Assembly (NCBI RefSeq): GCF_009651005.1
Contig: NZ_WHVW01000009.1
Location: 1-64,000, forward strand
From: Sporosarcina obsidiansis
GTDB taxonomy: Bacteria > Bacillota > Bacilli > Bacillales_A > Planococcaceae
Reading direction: 5' to 3'
Length of the DNA stretch: 64,000 bases
In this document: one piece after another, positions 1-9,491 of the stretch
How positions within the stretch are numbered: position 1 is the stretch's first letter
Layout of the letters: every line of letters starts with the position of its first letter
Program-made: the position numbers and the translations under genes
The notes under the pieces: model-generated
Told to the model about the DNA's origin: nothing
The model's database searches: none
The model's input: the letters and a program-made list of their open reading frames with translations, nothing else

Positions 1-30
1 CCTGGCGTTTACTCTATTGTAAAAGAAAAT

Positions 31-74
31 AGACTGTAGGAAAACTCCAAATTTCCGGAGTTTGTCTACAGTCT
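31..74. repeat. Long imperfect hairpin, possible rocG terminator
   Basis: An 18-bp stem with two mismatches (31-48 pairs with 57-74) closes an 8-nt loop. On the minus strand it is followed by a T-rich stretch, so it could end rocG transcription. Its arms (TGTAGacaAACTCC and GTCTACAGTCT) recur at the two ends of the repeat element near 9.16-9.49 kb, so it may be a minimal relative of that element. The terminator role is inferred. Confidence 0.55.
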
Positions 75-76
75 GA

Positions 77-107
77 GGCATCTCCTCTATTTGAGGAGAT
101 GCCTTTT
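77..107 (+). terminator. Rho-independent terminator
   Basis: An 11-bp perfect stem (77-87 with 93-103), 5-nt loop and TTTT tail on the plus strand. It would stop transcription entering from a plus-strand gene left of the window. The minus side has no T-tract. Confidence 0.7.
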
Positions 108-118
108 AATTATTTCTA

Positions 119-1363
119 TTACACCCAGCCACGGAAACGGCTAGCTTCTGCTGTTCTGCGTACGCCGATCATATAAGCAGCAAGACGCATATCCATATTG
201 CGAGTAGTCGCAACGTTATAAACGTTTTCAAATGCCTGGACCATTTTCTTCGTCATACGCTCACGTACTTCGTCTTCTGTCCAGTAGTAGCCCATATTGT
301 TCTGTACCCATTCGAAGTAGGAAACAGTAACTCCACCCGCACTAGCTAACACATCAGGAACCAACAAAATGCCACGGTCTGTTAGAATTTTAGTTGCTTC
401 TGACGTAGTAGGACCATTTGCCGCTTCCACTACGATATCTGCTTTAATGTTATGAGCGTTCTTTTCAGTGATTTGGTTCTCGATTGCTGCAGGAACCAAA
501 ATATCACAGTCTAACTCTAACAGCTCCGCATTGGTTAACGTATTGTCAAATAACGTAGTAACCGTTCCAAAACTATCACGACGATCTAATAGATAGTCGA
601 TATCTAAACCATCAGGATCATGCAACGCACCGTAAGCATCAGAAATTCCAATAACTTTCGCGCCCGCATCATGAAGAAACTTCGACAAGAAGCTTCCTGC
701 GTTACCGAAACCTTGCACGATCACACGTGCACCCTTCATATCTATATTGCGACGTTTTGCCGCTTCATTAATAATAATTGTTACACCTTCCGCAGTCGCA
801 CGGTCACGCCCATGAGAGCCACCTAGGACAACTGGCTTACCCGTAATGAATCCAGGAGAGTTAAATTCATCAATTTTACTATACTCATCCATCATCCACG
901 CCATAATTTGCGAATTCGTAAATACATCCGGTGCTGGAATATCTTTTGCAGGCCCCATCACTTGACTGAGCGCTCGCACATATCCGCGACTTAAGCGTTC
1001 TAACTCACCCATTGACATTTCTCGTGGATCACAGATGATACCGCCTTTACCTCCACCATATGGCAAGTCAACGATACCCGCTTTTAATGTCATCCACATA
1101 GAAAGCGCCTTCACTTCATCGGCACTGACTGCAGGGTGGAAACGTACACCGCCCTTAGTTGGTCCAACCGCGTCATTATGCTGGCCGCGGAAACCTGTAA
1201 ATACTTTTACTTTCCCGTCATCCATGCGGACAGGAATTCGTACCTCCACCATACGAAGTGGTTCTTTCAGTAGTTCGTACATTCCTTCATCATAGCCTAA
1301 CTTTTCAAGTGCTTCTTTGATAACGACTTGCGTAGACGTAAATAGATTCAGGTTTTCAGTCAT
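119..1363 (-). CDS. rocG: NAD-specific glutamate dehydrogenase (RocG/GudB type)
   Basis: Catalyses oxidative deamination of glutamate to 2-oxoglutarate and ammonium in the cytoplasm, the last step of arginine, ornithine and proline breakdown. The 414-residue protein has the usual length. It carries the substrate-binding PYGGGKGGI segment, the [12 protein letters not shown] segment, the Rossmann motif GFGNAG and the C-terminal RFRGWV. A GAGGCG ribosome site lies 10 nt before the ATG. rocD and rocA lie immediately upstream on the same strand but about 140 nt away, and rocG has its own promoter candidate. Whether it is the orthologue of RocG or of GudB cannot be decided from the sequence alone. 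Confidence 0.95.
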   Translation of the reverse strand: MTENLNLFTSTQVVIKEALEKLGYDEGMYELLKEPLRMVEVRIPVRMDDGKVKVFTGFRGQHNDAVGPTKGGVRFHPAVSADEVKALSMWMTLKAGIVDLPYGGGKGGIICDPREMSMGELERLSRGYVRALSQVMGPAKDIPAPDVFTNSQIMAWMMDEYSKIDEFNSPGFITGKPVVLGGSHGRDRATAEGVTIIINEAAKRRNIDMKGARVIVQGFGNAGSFLSKFLHDAGAKVIGISDAYGALHDPDGLDIDYLLDRRDSFGTVTTLFDNTLTNAELLELDCDILVPAAIENQITEKNAHNIKADIVVEAANGPTTSEATKILTDRGILLVPDVLASAGGVTVSYFEWVQNNMGYYWTEDEVRERMTKKMVQAFENVYNVATTRNMDMRLAAYMIGVRRTAEASRFRGWV

Positions 1364-1406
1364 TGTATGGTTCGCCTCTTTGTTTGGTATTGTGTTTCAC
1401 GGCCAT

Positions 1407-1415
1407 ATTATAACA
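1407..1415 (-). promoter_or_regulatory. Extended -10 promoter candidate for rocG
   Basis: The minus strand reads TGTTATAAT, a perfect -10 hexamer with the TGn extension, 44 nt before the rocG start. No good -35 is visible and there is no GG/GC pair at -24/-12, so it looks sigma-A type rather than sigma-54. Confidence 0.5.
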
Positions 1416-1501
1416 TGAGCATTCTGAAACTTCCACCCATGAATTCAAACCTTTTTCGAATTTGTTCATACAATTAAAGTATAGGACTGGGCGAATTTTC
1501 C

Positions 1502-2695
1502 TTAGTTTTCAAATACAGAGCGAATTTTACCGATCGCCCAATCTAATTCACTTTTTGTAATCACTAAAGGAGGCGCAAAACGGATCACTGTATCATGCGT
1601 TTCTTTGCAGAGTAGTCCTAACGCTTTCAACTCTTCACAATACGGACGTGCAGCTTCTGTCAATTCCATCCCAATGAACAACCCGCGGCCGCGCACTTCT
1701 TTTATGGAAGGATGAGAAATAGTTTTCAGTTCATTCATGAAATACTCGCCTAACTCCTCGGATTGCTTCGCTAACTTTTCTTCTTCTAATACTTCAAGAG
1801 CTGCAATCGAAACAGCGCAAGCCATTGGATTTCCACCGAATGTCGAGCCATGCGATCCTGGATTAAAAACGCCTAGCACATCATCATTCGCCACTACACA
1901 AGAAATCGGAAATACACCACCGCCCAATGCCTTTCCCAGAATGTACATATCCGGCGTTACGCCTTCCCATTCGCATGCAAACATCTTTCCCGTACGACAA
2001 AGTCCCGCTTGGATTTCATCCGCAATGAACAAGATATTTTCTTTTTCACAAAGATTCGCAGCTTCTTGTAAGAAACCTTCTGGCGGAATGATGATCCCCG
2101 CCTCTCCTTGTATCGGCTCAATAAGGAAAGCTGCAGTGTTCGGTGTAATCGCTTGTTTCAATGCCTCTAGATCACCGTATTCCACTAACTTAATTCCTGG
2201 CAGTAAAGGACCAAAACCTCTTTTATATTCTTCATCAGAGGATATAGAAACAGCTCCTAACGTTCGGCCGTGGAAGTTTCCTATACAAGCGATGATTTCT
2301 GCACAATCATCCGCTACACCTTTTACGTCATATGCCCACCGTCTTGCAGCCTTTAAAGCCGTTTCCACAGCTTCAGCTCCTGTATTCATCGGGAGGACCA
2401 TATTCTTCCCTGAAAGAGCGGAAACCTTTTCATACCAAGGACCCAACTGATCGTTATGGAACGCACGAGATGTTAACGTTACACGGTCCGCCTGATCTTT
2501 CAATGCTTGAATAATTTTGGGGTGGCGATGACCTTGGTTGACCGCAGAATAGGCAGCCAGCATATCCATATATTTATTGCCCTCCGGATCTTTTACCCAG
2601 ACGCCTTCTGCTTGAGAAATTACAATAGGTAGCGGATGATAGTTGTTGGCTCCGTATTTTTTCGTTTGATTAATAATCTTATCTGTTTTCGACAT
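1502..2695 (-). CDS. rocD: Ornithine aminotransferase
   Basis: PLP enzyme that moves the delta-amino group of ornithine to 2-oxoglutarate, giving glutamate-5-semialdehyde (pyrroline-5-carboxylate). The protein (397 residues) follows the B. subtilis RocD family throughout: [12 protein letters not shown] near the N-terminus, the PLP region [20 protein letters not shown], the PLP lysine in LGKALGGG, and [10 protein letters not shown] chose the ATG at 2695 because AGGAG sits 8 nt before it. The GTG three codons earlier abuts the AGGAG. It lies 31 nt downstream of rocA, so the two are probably co-transcribed. Confidence 0.95.
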   Translation of the reverse strand: MSKTDKIINQTKKYGANNYHPLPIVISQAEGVWVKDPEGNKYMDMLAAYSAVNQGHRHPKIIQALKDQADRVTLTSRAFHNDQLGPWYEKVSALSGKNMVLPMNTGAEAVETALKAARRWAYDVKGVADDCAEIIACIGNFHGRTLGAVSISSDEEYKRGFGPLLPGIKLVEYGDLEALKQAITPNTAAFLIEPIQGEAGIIIPPEGFLQEAANLCEKENILFIADEIQAGLCRTGKMFACEWEGVTPDMYILGKALGGGVFPISCVVANDDVLGVFNPGSHGSTFGGNPMACAVSIAALEVLEEEKLAKQSEELGEYFMNELKTISHPSIKEVRGRGLFIGMELTEAARPYCEELKALGLLCKETHDTVIRFAPPLVITKSELDWAIGKIRSVFEN

Positions 2696-2726
2696 ATCTT
2701 TCACTCCTCATGATCCACTCAGTCAC

Positions 2727-4274
2727 TTACAGCATTTCAGACGTAGTTTTCCCTTGCATATGCAATTGCAAATAATCTGGTCCGCCTGCTTTTGAATCAG
2801 TACCAGACATGTTAAAACCACCGAATGGCTGGTATCCTACGATTGCTCCTGTACAACCTCTGTTGAAATATAGATTTCCGACATGGAAGTCTTCGCGCGC
2901 TTTTTCAATATGGTGACGATTCTTTGTAATGACTGCACCCGTTAAGCCATAATCCGTATCATTTGCAAATCGAATCGCCTCGTCAAAGGACGAAGCTTTA
3001 GACAACGCAACGACTGGACCGAAAATTTCTTCTTGTGAGATTCGAGCATTCGGATCCACATCTGCAAAAACTGTTGGTGCCACAAAGTACCCTTTCGTGT
3101 CATCACCTGTTCCACCCGCTACGAGACGACCTTCTCGTTTACCTATTTCAATATAGTTCATAATTTTATCGTATGCAGCTTGATCAATTACTGGACCAGC
3201 TAAGTTATCTCTTTCGGCTGGATCACCCCAACTGAACGATTTCGTTATTTCTTCCACTCGATTAACCACTTCGTCATAGACGTCTTCATGGATAATTGCA
3301 CGAGAACAAGCTGAACATTTCTGGCCGCTAAAGCCAAACGCAGATTTCACGATTGACTGTGCAGCAAGTTCTAAGTCCGCTTCATTATCCACTACAATTG
3401 TATCCTTACCACCCATTTCAGCAATAACGCGTTTCAACCAGATCTGACCCTCATGAACTTTAGCAGCTCGTTCGAATATACGCGTGCCCACTTCACGTGA
3501 ACCTGTAAACGACACAAAACGTGTAGATGGATGATCCACTAAATAATCGCCAATTTCAGATCCAGAGCCAGGAATATAATTCACTACGCCCGACGGCATT
3601 CCTGCTTCTTCCAATACCTCAATAAATTTGTATGCTACAACGGGGGTGGTCGATGCAGGCTTCAATAATACTGTATTACCAGTCACTAATGCTGCGACAG
3701 TTGTACCCGCCATAATCGCAAAAGCAAAATTCCAAGGAGAAATAACAACCCCAACTCCTAGTGGAACATAATCGAACCGATTATATTCACCCGGTCTACT
3801 CTCAACTGGCATTCCATCTTTAAGTTTCAACATCTGCCTAGCGTAATACTCCATGAAGTCAATACCTTCCGCGACATCAGCATCCGCTTCGTTCCAAGGC
3901 TTCCCTGCTTCTCTCGTTAACAAAGCAGAGAATTCAAATTTTCGACGCCTAATAATTGCAGCTGCTTTAAACAACACATCAGCCCGAAATTCCGGTTTTA
4001 CTTTTCTCCAAGTTGTAAAGGTCTTTTTTGCTACGTTCATCGCTTCCTCAGCGAGATCACGGCTAGATTGAGATACATTCCCAATTACTTCTTCTTTATT
4101 CGACGGATTAGTTGATGCTAATTTCTTATCCGTCATTACGCGCTTGCCACCGATAATCAAAGGATAATCTTGACCTAAGTAGCTGTCTACCAGCTCTAAA
4201 CCTTCTTGATAAGCTTTTCGATTTCCCTCGATTGTAAAGTCAGTAAAAGGTTCATGTTTGTACGGAATCATCAT
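2727..4274 (-). CDS. rocA: L-glutamate gamma-semialdehyde dehydrogenase
   Basis: Oxidises glutamate-5-semialdehyde to glutamate with NAD+, the step after RocD or proline dehydrogenase. It is an aldehyde dehydrogenase superfamily protein of 515 residues. Visible family marks are SPWNFAFAI (cofactor pocket), FTGSREVG, the general base region AEMGGKDT, the catalytic cysteine in GQKCSACSR, and EEIFGPVV. The start was moved to the ATG at 4274 because AAGGAGG lies 8 nt upstream and the family begins near the YKHEPF motif. The longer reading frame from 4304 would put the ribosome site inside the gene. It is transcribed away from the regulator at 4441. Confidence 0.95.
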   Translation of the reverse strand: MMIPYKHEPFTDFTIEGNRKAYQEGLELVDSYLGQDYPLIIGGKRVMTDKKLASTNPSNKEEVIGNVSQSSRDLAEEAMNVAKKTFTTWRKVKPEFRADVLFKAAAIIRRRKFEFSALLTREAGKPWNEADADVAEGIDFMEYYARQMLKLKDGMPVESRPGEYNRFDYVPLGVGVVISPWNFAFAIMAGTTVAALVTGNTVLLKPASTTPVVAYKFIEVLEEAGMPSGVVNYIPGSGSEIGDYLVDHPSTRFVSFTGSREVGTRIFERAAKVHEGQIWLKRVIAEMGGKDTIVVDNEADLELAAQSIVKSAFGFSGQKCSACSRAIIHEDVYDEVVNRVEEITKSFSWGDPAERDNLAGPVIDQAAYDKIMNYIEIGKREGRLVAGGTGDDTKGYFVAPTVFADVDPNARISQEEIFGPVVALSKASSFDEAIRFANDTDYGLTGAVITKNRHHIEKAREDFHVGNLYFNRGCTGAIVGYQPFGGFNMSGTDSKAGGPDYLQLHMQGKTTSEML

Positions 4275-4320
4275 TACTACATCCTCCTTTTCATCTAAAC
4301 GCAAAATTTATTTGCATTTG

Positions 4321-4380
4321 ATAGCATTTACATATATAATAATGCAAGAAAAAATTGCGCATTGCAAGCGTTTCAATAAA
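4321..4380. promoter_or_regulatory. Shared control region of rocA and its regulator
   Basis: This AT-rich segment between the divergent genes holds a GCATT/AATGC inverted repeat (4324-4328 with 4341-4345) and a nearby TTGC...GCAA pair. These are reasonable operator candidates for the adjacent Fis-type regulator. No TGGCAC-N5-TTGCA sigma-54 promoter was found in either direction. A cre-like TTGAAACGCTTGCAA stretch (minus strand) fits the consensus poorly. Function inferred from position. Confidence 0.35.
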
Positions 4381-4440
4381 TAAGAACTGGGATAAATTAA
4401 TTACATCTCACCTGAGAAGGTTTAAGGAAGGTGTTCAAGT

Positions 4441-5742
4441 ATGATAGATACGATAATAGAAATATGTAACCAATTTGCAGTAGACCATGCGAATATTGGG
4501 ATTCACGCTGTGGATGGGTCGGGGCGAACAATCATTTATAATCAAAAAATGAAAGAAATTGAAGGACTAAATCTAGAGGAAATAAAAGATCATTCGATTC
4601 TAGAACTATTCAACTTTGATAAAAATGAGAGTACGTTGTTAAAAGTGTTGCAAAGCGGACGACCTCAGCTACACGTCAAGCAGACCTATTGGAATACGAA
4701 GGATATGGAAATTACGACGATGAACGATACCTATCCCGTCTTTCACAATGGAGACTTGATAGGTGCAATTGAATTCGCTCAAGACATCACCGCATTGGAA
4801 AAACTCATCATACAGCCACTGAGGAAAATATGCGGACCAATGACGTTCAATCAAATTGCTGCCGATTCGGAGGCGATGAAATCTGTCATTTTGACAGCAG
4901 AAAAAGCAGCAGCTGCTGGATTGCCAGTTTTATTGATTGGAGAAACTGGCACAGGAAAAGATATCATTGCGGAAGCGATTCATTACGCATCTTCGCCAGA
5001 CGCGCAATTTTTTTACACATTTCATTGTCTTCACGCTGATACTGACCTCATTCAACGAATGGAGAAGATGCTCGCAGAACAGCCTACTAACATGACATTA
5101 TTTTGTGAACGGATCGACTTCCTTTCTATCCCTTTGCAACAAGCTTTATTACATATGTTGCAGAGCTCATCAGCACGCCCTCAGTTCATAGCAAGTATCG
5201 GGGAAGATCCGATTGAGTTGATATCTTCGGGAACATTATTAAAAGAACTATATTACTTTTTTGCTTCATTCACCATCCGTATTCCGCCGCTTCGTAAGCG
5301 ACCTGAAGATATTTCATCGTTCGTAGCGACTTACATGACCAGGAGAAAAGAGACGCATGGAACATCATTTTCTCGAATTGATCCTAAAGTGGAAAAGCTA
5401 TTTTATACATATAGCTGGCCAGGAAACCTACGGGAGCTAGAACTTTTATTGGATGAAATTTCTTCTATGTGGACAACGGAAGAGACGCTTACATGGGATA
5501 TGTTGCCTTCACAATTCCGAACAAAGACGGAACGAATTTCGAATGAAACACCTCAACCGATGGATTTCATCATTCACAGCGAATCAAAATTAGTGCCGCT
5601 TGATCAATATTTACGCGAAGCCGAAACCTATTATTTACAAAAAGCGATGAAATTACATGACGATAATATTACGAAGACAGCCAAAGCTCTCGGCATGAGC
5701 AGGCAAAATCTACAATACCGATTACGAAAGTTGAAAAATTAA
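4441..5742 (+). CDS. RocR-like PAS/AAA+/Fis regulator with degenerate AAA+ domain
   Basis: Probably controls the divergent rocA-rocD genes. The 433-residue protein has the layout of a sigma-54 activator: PAS domain (about 8-120), AAA+ domain (about 135-345) and Fis-type helix-turn-helix (about 390-430, ending MSRQNLQYRLRKL). Walker A is intact (GETGTGKD, 167-174). However, the GAFTGA loop is absent, the Walker B region reads TLFCERID in place of TLFLDEIG, and the segment that normally carries both arginine fingers (FRxDLYxRL) reads LLKELYYFF. Known activators need these parts to remodel sigma-54 polymerase. I infer it either works with sigma-A polymerase or has lost activation. AAGGAAGGTG precedes the ATG. 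Confidence 0.8.
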   Translation: MIDTIIEICNQFAVDHANIGIHAVDGSGRTIIYNQKMKEIEGLNLEEIKDHSILELFNFDKNESTLLKVLQSGRPQLHVKQTYWNTKDMEITTMNDTYPVFHNGDLIGAIEFAQDITALEKLIIQPLRKICGPMTFNQIAADSEAMKSVILTAEKAAAAGLPVLLIGETGTGKDIIAEAIHYASSPDAQFFYTFHCLHADTDLIQRMEKMLAEQPTNMTLFCERIDFLSIPLQQALLHMLQSSSARPQFIASIGEDPIELISSGTLLKELYYFFASFTIRIPPLRKRPEDISSFVATYMTRRKETHGTSFSRIDPKVEKLFYTYSWPGNLRELELLLDEISSMWTTEETLTWDMLPSQFRTKTERISNETPQPMDFIIHSESKLVPLDQYLREAETYYLQKAMKLHDDNITKTAKALGMSRQNLQYRLRKLKN

Positions 5743-5780
5743 AAAATCACGAAAGCAGACGTCCGCTTTCGTGATTTTTT
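5741..5780. terminator. Bidirectional terminator
   Basis: A 16-bp stem (5741-5756 with 5765-5780) with an 8-nt loop. A and T runs at its ends let it serve both the plus-strand regulator and the minus-strand yugI gene. Confidence 0.85.
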
Positions 5781-6154
5781 CAATGACCGGATTGTTCGAT
5801 CCAGTCTTTCAATTTGTCTTTTAGTGAGTTGAAGCCATCCGCATCATGCTGATTCACACGTTCCTGCAGGGATTGACGGGAGCGATGATGATTTTGATAG
5901 GAACTGGGTGGTTCTTGTAATGCACGAATCGATAAGCTGATTTTGCTAGCTCCTTCGTCCACATCCAGCACTTTGACGCGAACTTCTTGACCGATTTCCA
6001 AATAGTCATGAATATCTTTGACAAATCCATACGTGATTTCAGAGATATGCACCAACCCTTGTGTGGCTGCATCCAGTGCAATAAACGCGCCATATGGCTG
6101 TATGCCGGTTACTTTTCCGGTAAGCTCATCTCCTACTGCAAATTTGTGAGACAT
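5780..6154 (-). CDS. yugI: S1-domain RNA-binding protein, YugI/GSP13 family
   Basis: Small cytoplasmic protein with a single S1 (OB-fold) RNA-binding domain over about residues 5-75 (GKVTGIQPYGAFIAL, GLVHISEI, VKVLDVDE, KISLSIRA). A variable basic linker follows, then the conserved tail FNSLKDKLKDWIEQS. B. subtilis YugI (general stress protein 13) has the same architecture and length and is reported to associate with ribosomes. GGGAG precedes the ATG. It is monocistronic between two terminators. Confidence 0.85.
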   Translation of the reverse strand: MSHKFAVGDELTGKVTGIQPYGAFIALDAATQGLVHISEITYGFVKDIHDYLEIGQEVRVKVLDVDEGASKISLSIRALQEPPSSYQNHHRSRQSLQERVNQHDADGFNSLKDKLKDWIEQSGH

Positions 6155-6240
6155 GCAAAACAGCTCCCAATCTATAGTAGTATCTATTCTGCCATTCAGG
6201 CCGCTTCATAGTATATCATATTTTGAACATTTGAACAAAA

Positions 6241-6268
6241 AACCACCATCCTGTAGGTTGGTGGTTTT
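6241..6268. terminator. Bidirectional terminator
   Basis: An 8-bp stem (6241-6248 with 6259-6266). An A-run on the left gives a minus-strand T-tract for the DUF1871 gene, and TTTT on the right serves the plus strand. Confidence 0.7.
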
Positions 6269-6281
6269 GATCAATATAGCG

Positions 6282-6542
6282 TTATACAATGCACTTGGCT
6301 TCGTATTTAATCGCTAGCAGTTTATATGAAATTTCCATGCATTTCTCAAAAGGTATCCAAATTTCATAGGAATGCTCATATACATCTCGAATGCATTTGG
6401 CCAAGTCTGTCGGATGATCTATATGTTGGAGGCCCGCCACTACATCAGCGATTTCCAAGTCATACGCGTCCTCTCCGGCTAAGAAGGGATCCCATTGCTT
6501 CAATAGGACGACAGCTCTTTTGTTCATTTCCATGGTTTGCAC
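6282..6542 (-). CDS. DUF1871 family protein (YugE-like)
   Basis: Protein of 86 residues, all-helical in character, with conserved WDPF, EIADVV and EHSYEIWIPFEKC segments typical of the small DUF1871 proteins found in Bacillales. No biochemical role is known to me. The GTG start at 6542 is supported by AAGGTG 7 nt upstream. A terminator follows directly. The family assignment is by remembered similarity. Confidence 0.65.
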   Translation of the reverse strand: MQTMEMNKRAVVLLKQWDPFLAGEDAYDLEIADVVAGLQHIDHPTDLAKCIRDVYEHSYEIWIPFEKCMEISYKLLAIKYEAKCIV

Positions 6543-6663
6543 GATACGTCACCTTATTTGTATTTTCTTTTCATCATAGCATAGCGAGATGAAAGAAAAA
6601 AGAGAAGACGCCATACTTTCGACAAATTCTAGCATACGTTATAACTTCTCCAGATATATCAAA

Positions 6664-6696
6664 AAGAACATCCCGTTTAGTCGACGGGATGTTCTT
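6664..6696 (-). terminator. Terminator overlapping the end of a coding region
   Basis: A 13-bp stem (6664-6676 with 6684-6696) with loop TTAGTCG, followed on the minus strand by TTTTT-class bases. The upstream arm encodes the last codons of the small membrane protein and the loop holds its stop codon. Confidence 0.75.
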
Positions 6697-6898
6697 GATT
6701 TTTATTGAGCTCACGTTCTTTCAAAATACGCTGTTCAAGCTCCTTCGTTTCTTCTTCTTGCCGTTTTGATTTTCGCAAAATCCAACGAAATGTTAGTGCC
6801 ATTAAGATCATGAAAATCACGAATGAAATGGCAGCCGGAATATATTCGCTCTTATCTTCAGGAAAGTAAAGGAACGGCATTAGTAAAACAAATTTCAT
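6677..6898 (-). CDS. Small single-pass membrane protein, unknown function
   Basis: Protein of 73 residues with one hydrophobic helix (about 20-40, YIPAAISFVIFMILMALTF) followed by a long charged, probably coiled-coil cytoplasmic tail rich in Glu, Lys and Arg. GAGGGGG precedes the ATG by 9 nt, so translation is credible. I do not recognise a family. Its last codons form the upstream arm of its terminator. It lies upstream of the DUF1871 gene in the same direction and downstream of ppiB. Confidence 0.6.
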   Translation of the reverse strand: MKFVLLMPFLYFPEDKSEYIPAAISFVIFMILMALTFRWILRKSKRQEEETKELEQRILKERELNKNQEHPVD

Positions 6899-7039
6899 GC
6901 TAGTTTCCCCCTCTACATCTACCGGAGGCTCTATCTGGAGTCAGCCGGAGTCCGAATTCTCATTGAACAAAAAATTACTCGCATTCACGCCGTCACTTAT
7001 AGAAGTGCCGCTCTTTTACTGAACCCAGATATATCAGGC

Positions 7040-7630
7040 TTATTTTTGAAGGATTTCAATCGATTCGATTTTGATTTCCTCTTTCGGCTTATCTTGTCGG
7101 TCACGTTTAGCCCCTGCGATGTTATCGACGACATCCATACCTTCTAGCACCTGACCAAATACCGTATGACGTTGGTCAAGATGCGGAGTGCCTCCATTTT
7201 CTGCGTAAGCTTCCGCTATTTCATCAGGCCAACCGCCTTTTTTCAATTGATCAGATGATGCGCCTGCCAATGCAGATGCTTGAACAATAAAAAATTGACT
7301 GCCATTCGTATTAGGGCCTGCATTCGCCATAGATAGCGCTCCACGCAAATTAAATAGGTCCATTGTGAATTCATCTTCAAATGAATCGCCATAAATACTT
7401 TCTCCACCCATACCTGTTCCAGTTGGGTCTCCACCTTGAATCATGAAGTCAGGAATTACGCGATGAAAGATAATGCCATCGTAATAACCGTTTTCCGCAT
7501 GAGTCAAAAAGTTTTCTACAGTTTTAGGCACTCGCTCTTTAAAAAGCTTTATTTTTATAGGCCCCATCGTTGTGTTCATGACAACGAGAGCTTCGTTTTC
7601 TGCTACTTCATTTGATAATTGCGGATACAT
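7040..7630 (-). CDS. ppiB: Peptidyl-prolyl cis-trans isomerase (cyclophilin type)
   Basis: Catalyses proline cis-trans isomerisation in the cytoplasm. Cyclophilin signature residues are present: [21 protein letters not shown] (catalytic Arg in FHRV), [19 protein letters not shown] and [14 protein letters not shown]. At 196 residues it is longer than the 143-residue B. subtilis PpiB. The additional loop (about 120-150) is typical of the longer cyclophilins of many Firmicutes. AGGAGG precedes the ATG. No signal peptide. Confidence 0.93.
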   Translation of the reverse strand: MYPQLSNEVAENEALVVMNTTMGPIKIKLFKERVPKTVENFLTHAENGYYDGIIFHRVIPDFMIQGGDPTGTGMGGESIYGDSFEDEFTMDLFNLRGALSMANAGPNTNGSQFFIVQASALAGASSDQLKKGGWPDEIAEAYAENGGTPHLDQRHTVFGQVLEGMDVVDNIAGAKRDRQDKPKEEIKIESIEILQK

Positions 7631-7878
7631 GGAATTCCTCCTCTAGTTTGCTTACAATGTACTGCATTTGTTAGTGTACGACATATAAAAGTAGTCTACC
7701 ATACATACGGTAAAATTTCGATATTTCTACCTGTGACAGTTAGTTGACAACAATCGGGGAAGTACGACATGTGTAACGTTGCTTTGTCGTGGGTACTATA
7801 GGGTGAGCGATATATTTCCTTCGCCTACCGAATTGTTTTATAATGATTACTATACCATTTCATAAAGGTGGTCCGATT

Positions 7879-9120
7879 TTGAATAGACATAAAAAGAATT
7901 TTATTATCATCTGGGTGACCAACTTTCTTGTAGCCGGCACGATGACCATGATCATGCCTTTTCTTTCGTTATACATTGAAACATTTGGCGACTACTCCGA
8001 GGAGTATGTACAAAAGTGGGCGGGGTTAATTTTTGGCGCTACTTTCATTACAGCGTTAATCATGTCACCTATTTGGGGCCGCTTTGCTGATCGCTTTGGT
8101 TTTAAGCCTATATTGTTAATTAATGGATTCGGTATCGCAGTCTCCGTCTTTTTGATGGGTTTTGTGAATTCTGTTGAATCCTTTTTTGTTTTACGGTTAG
8201 TAAACGGACTCGTAACAGGCTTTTTGCCGACTTCCTTGGCTTTCATTTCATCTCAAACTCCTCGTGAACAGGCGGGGAAGATGCTTGGAACCCTACAAAT
8301 GGGCGGTGTCGCAGGTATGCTGTTCGGCCCGATCTTAGGTGGAATCATGGCGGATAGTTTCGGCTTCAGCTACACGTTTATCATTACGTCCGTATCCGTC
8401 GTAATAGCTGCATTGCTCGTGTTAGTAGGTATCAAGGAAGAACACCGTGTCAAGACTCGTAAAGTCGTTGCGTATTCACGAAAAGTCATATTAGGCGGTT
8501 TGTTTAAGCATCGTTTAATGTTTAATGTGATGGTGGTGACCACGTTGATTCAGGTGGGTAACTTTAGTATTCAACCATTACTTTCGTTGTACGTAGCAGA
8601 TTTAACGCATGCTACCACGAATGTTGCTTTTTTGGCTGGTTTGACATTTAGTGCAACAGGGTTAGGAAATTTATTGTTTGCTCGTGTCTGGGGGAAAATT
8701 GGCGACGATGTAGGATATGAAAAGGTGCTGGGTATTTTGCTTGTACTATCCTTTGTATTCATTATTCCACAAGCGTTTGTCTCCTCCCTATGGCAGCTCG
8801 TCTTGCTCCGGTTTTTATTTGGGATATCTACGGGGGGCATGATTCCGATTACAACCGCACTCGTTCGTAGGGAGGCCCCTATTGAAGTGCAAGGCGAGGT
8901 AATGGGCTATAACACCAGTTTTCGTTTTCTTGGCAATATTATCGGTCCGATGTTCGGTGGGATCGTCAGTGGCTACATTGGAATTCCAGCTGTGTTCATC
9001 GTAACAGGTGTACTATTCCTGCTTGGGTATACATTCTTAACACTCGCGATTAGGCGGCCTACGCAGGACTTCGAACATTTCTTGGAAGATCGACAATTTG
9101 CAGCTAACGATAAAGGTTAG
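7879..9120 (+). CDS. MFS multidrug efflux transporter (MdtG-like)
   Basis: Integral membrane drug:H+ antiporter of about 413 residues with 12 predicted helices. MFS marks include the loop 2-3 motif GRFADRFGFKP and the helix-5 motif GPILGGIMADSFG, and the second half repeats the pattern (GKIGDDVGYEKVL). Overall it resembles E. coli MdtG. I chose the TTG at 7879 because AAAGGTGG is 7 nt upstream. The ATG at 7843 lies inside a TATAAT sequence that looks like the promoter -10, so it is unlikely to be the start. A terminator follows the stop. The substrate is unknown. Confidence 0.85.
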   Translation: MNRHKKNFIIIWVTNFLVAGTMTMIMPFLSLYIETFGDYSEEYVQKWAGLIFGATFITALIMSPIWGRFADRFGFKPILLINGFGIAVSVFLMGFVNSVESFFVLRLVNGLVTGFLPTSLAFISSQTPREQAGKMLGTLQMGGVAGMLFGPILGGIMADSFGFSYTFIITSVSVVIAALLVLVGIKEEHRVKTRKVVAYSRKVILGGLFKHRLMFNVMVVTTLIQVGNFSIQPLLSLYVADLTHATTNVAFLAGLTFSATGLGNLLFARVWGKIGDDVGYEKVLGILLVLSFVFIIPQAFVSSLWQLVLLRFLFGISTGGMIPITTALVRREAPIEVQGEVMGYNTSFRFLGNIIGPMFGGIVSGYIGIPAVFIVTGVLFLLGYTFLTLAIRRPTQDFEHFLEDRQFAANDKG

Positions 9121-9124
9121 AATA

Positions 9125-9157
9125 GATCTCGTACATACTTTGTGATGTACGAGATTT
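9125..9157 (+). terminator. Terminator of the MFS gene, first copy
   Basis: An 11-bp stem (9126-9136 with 9145-9155) and a short T-run. An almost identical copy stands at 9491-9528 on the other side of a repeat element. Confidence 0.75.
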
Positions 9158-9491
9158 CAGCTTGTAGACAAACTCCAAAAACTAAAAAGTATGCTCACAA
9201 CCTTTAATTTTTACAATTGTCTTAGTGCTCTACTGTTTATTCTAAAATATGAACTTAACCATCGCTTTTAATCATTTAGATGAAGAGGCAATAACTACTA
9301 AAAAATCAATGAACTACGCTAGTTGATCGTAGTGGAAGGCGGCGACTCCTTGGGGATCAGCGTGCGTCTTGAGACCCCGCAGGTAGCGAAGCGGACGAGG
9401 AGGCTCAAGCCACGCCCCCAGGAAAGCGTCCGCCTGGAACGCAGATCAACGGTAGCATGACCACTTTCTATATCTTTTGTCTACAGTCTGA
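9158..9491 (+). repeat. Interspersed repeat element, copy 1
   Basis: The element is bounded by inverted ends (TGTAGACAAACTCC near 9164 and TTTGTCTACAGTCTGA ending near 9491). It contains a GC-rich core at about 9312-9462 (GGAAGGCGGCGACTCC ... GCGTCCGCCTGGAACGCAGA). The core recurs inverted at 29372-29520 and, degraded, at 29656-29782. There is no open reading frame for a transposase, so any mobility would need help in trans. It is flanked by a 33-nt direct duplication of a terminator. Confidence 0.75.

Noticed and set aside
1737-2450. A 237-codon open frame on the plus strand inside rocD
   Set aside because: It is fully antisense to a well-conserved enzyme gene, has no ribosome site and no recognisable protein features.
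4350-4380. A catabolite-response element near rocA
   Set aside because: The stretch TTGAAACGCTTGCAA looks like cre but is one base short or has three mismatches to the consensus depending on alignment.
7843-7878. ATG at 7843 as start of the MFS transporter
   Set aside because: The ATG is part of a TATAAT that looks like a promoter -10 and has no ribosome site. The TTG at 7879 has one.
9158-9491. A complete insertion sequence
   Set aside because: There is no transposase frame, only 334 nt, and the inverted ends are short. It is at best a non-autonomous repeat.
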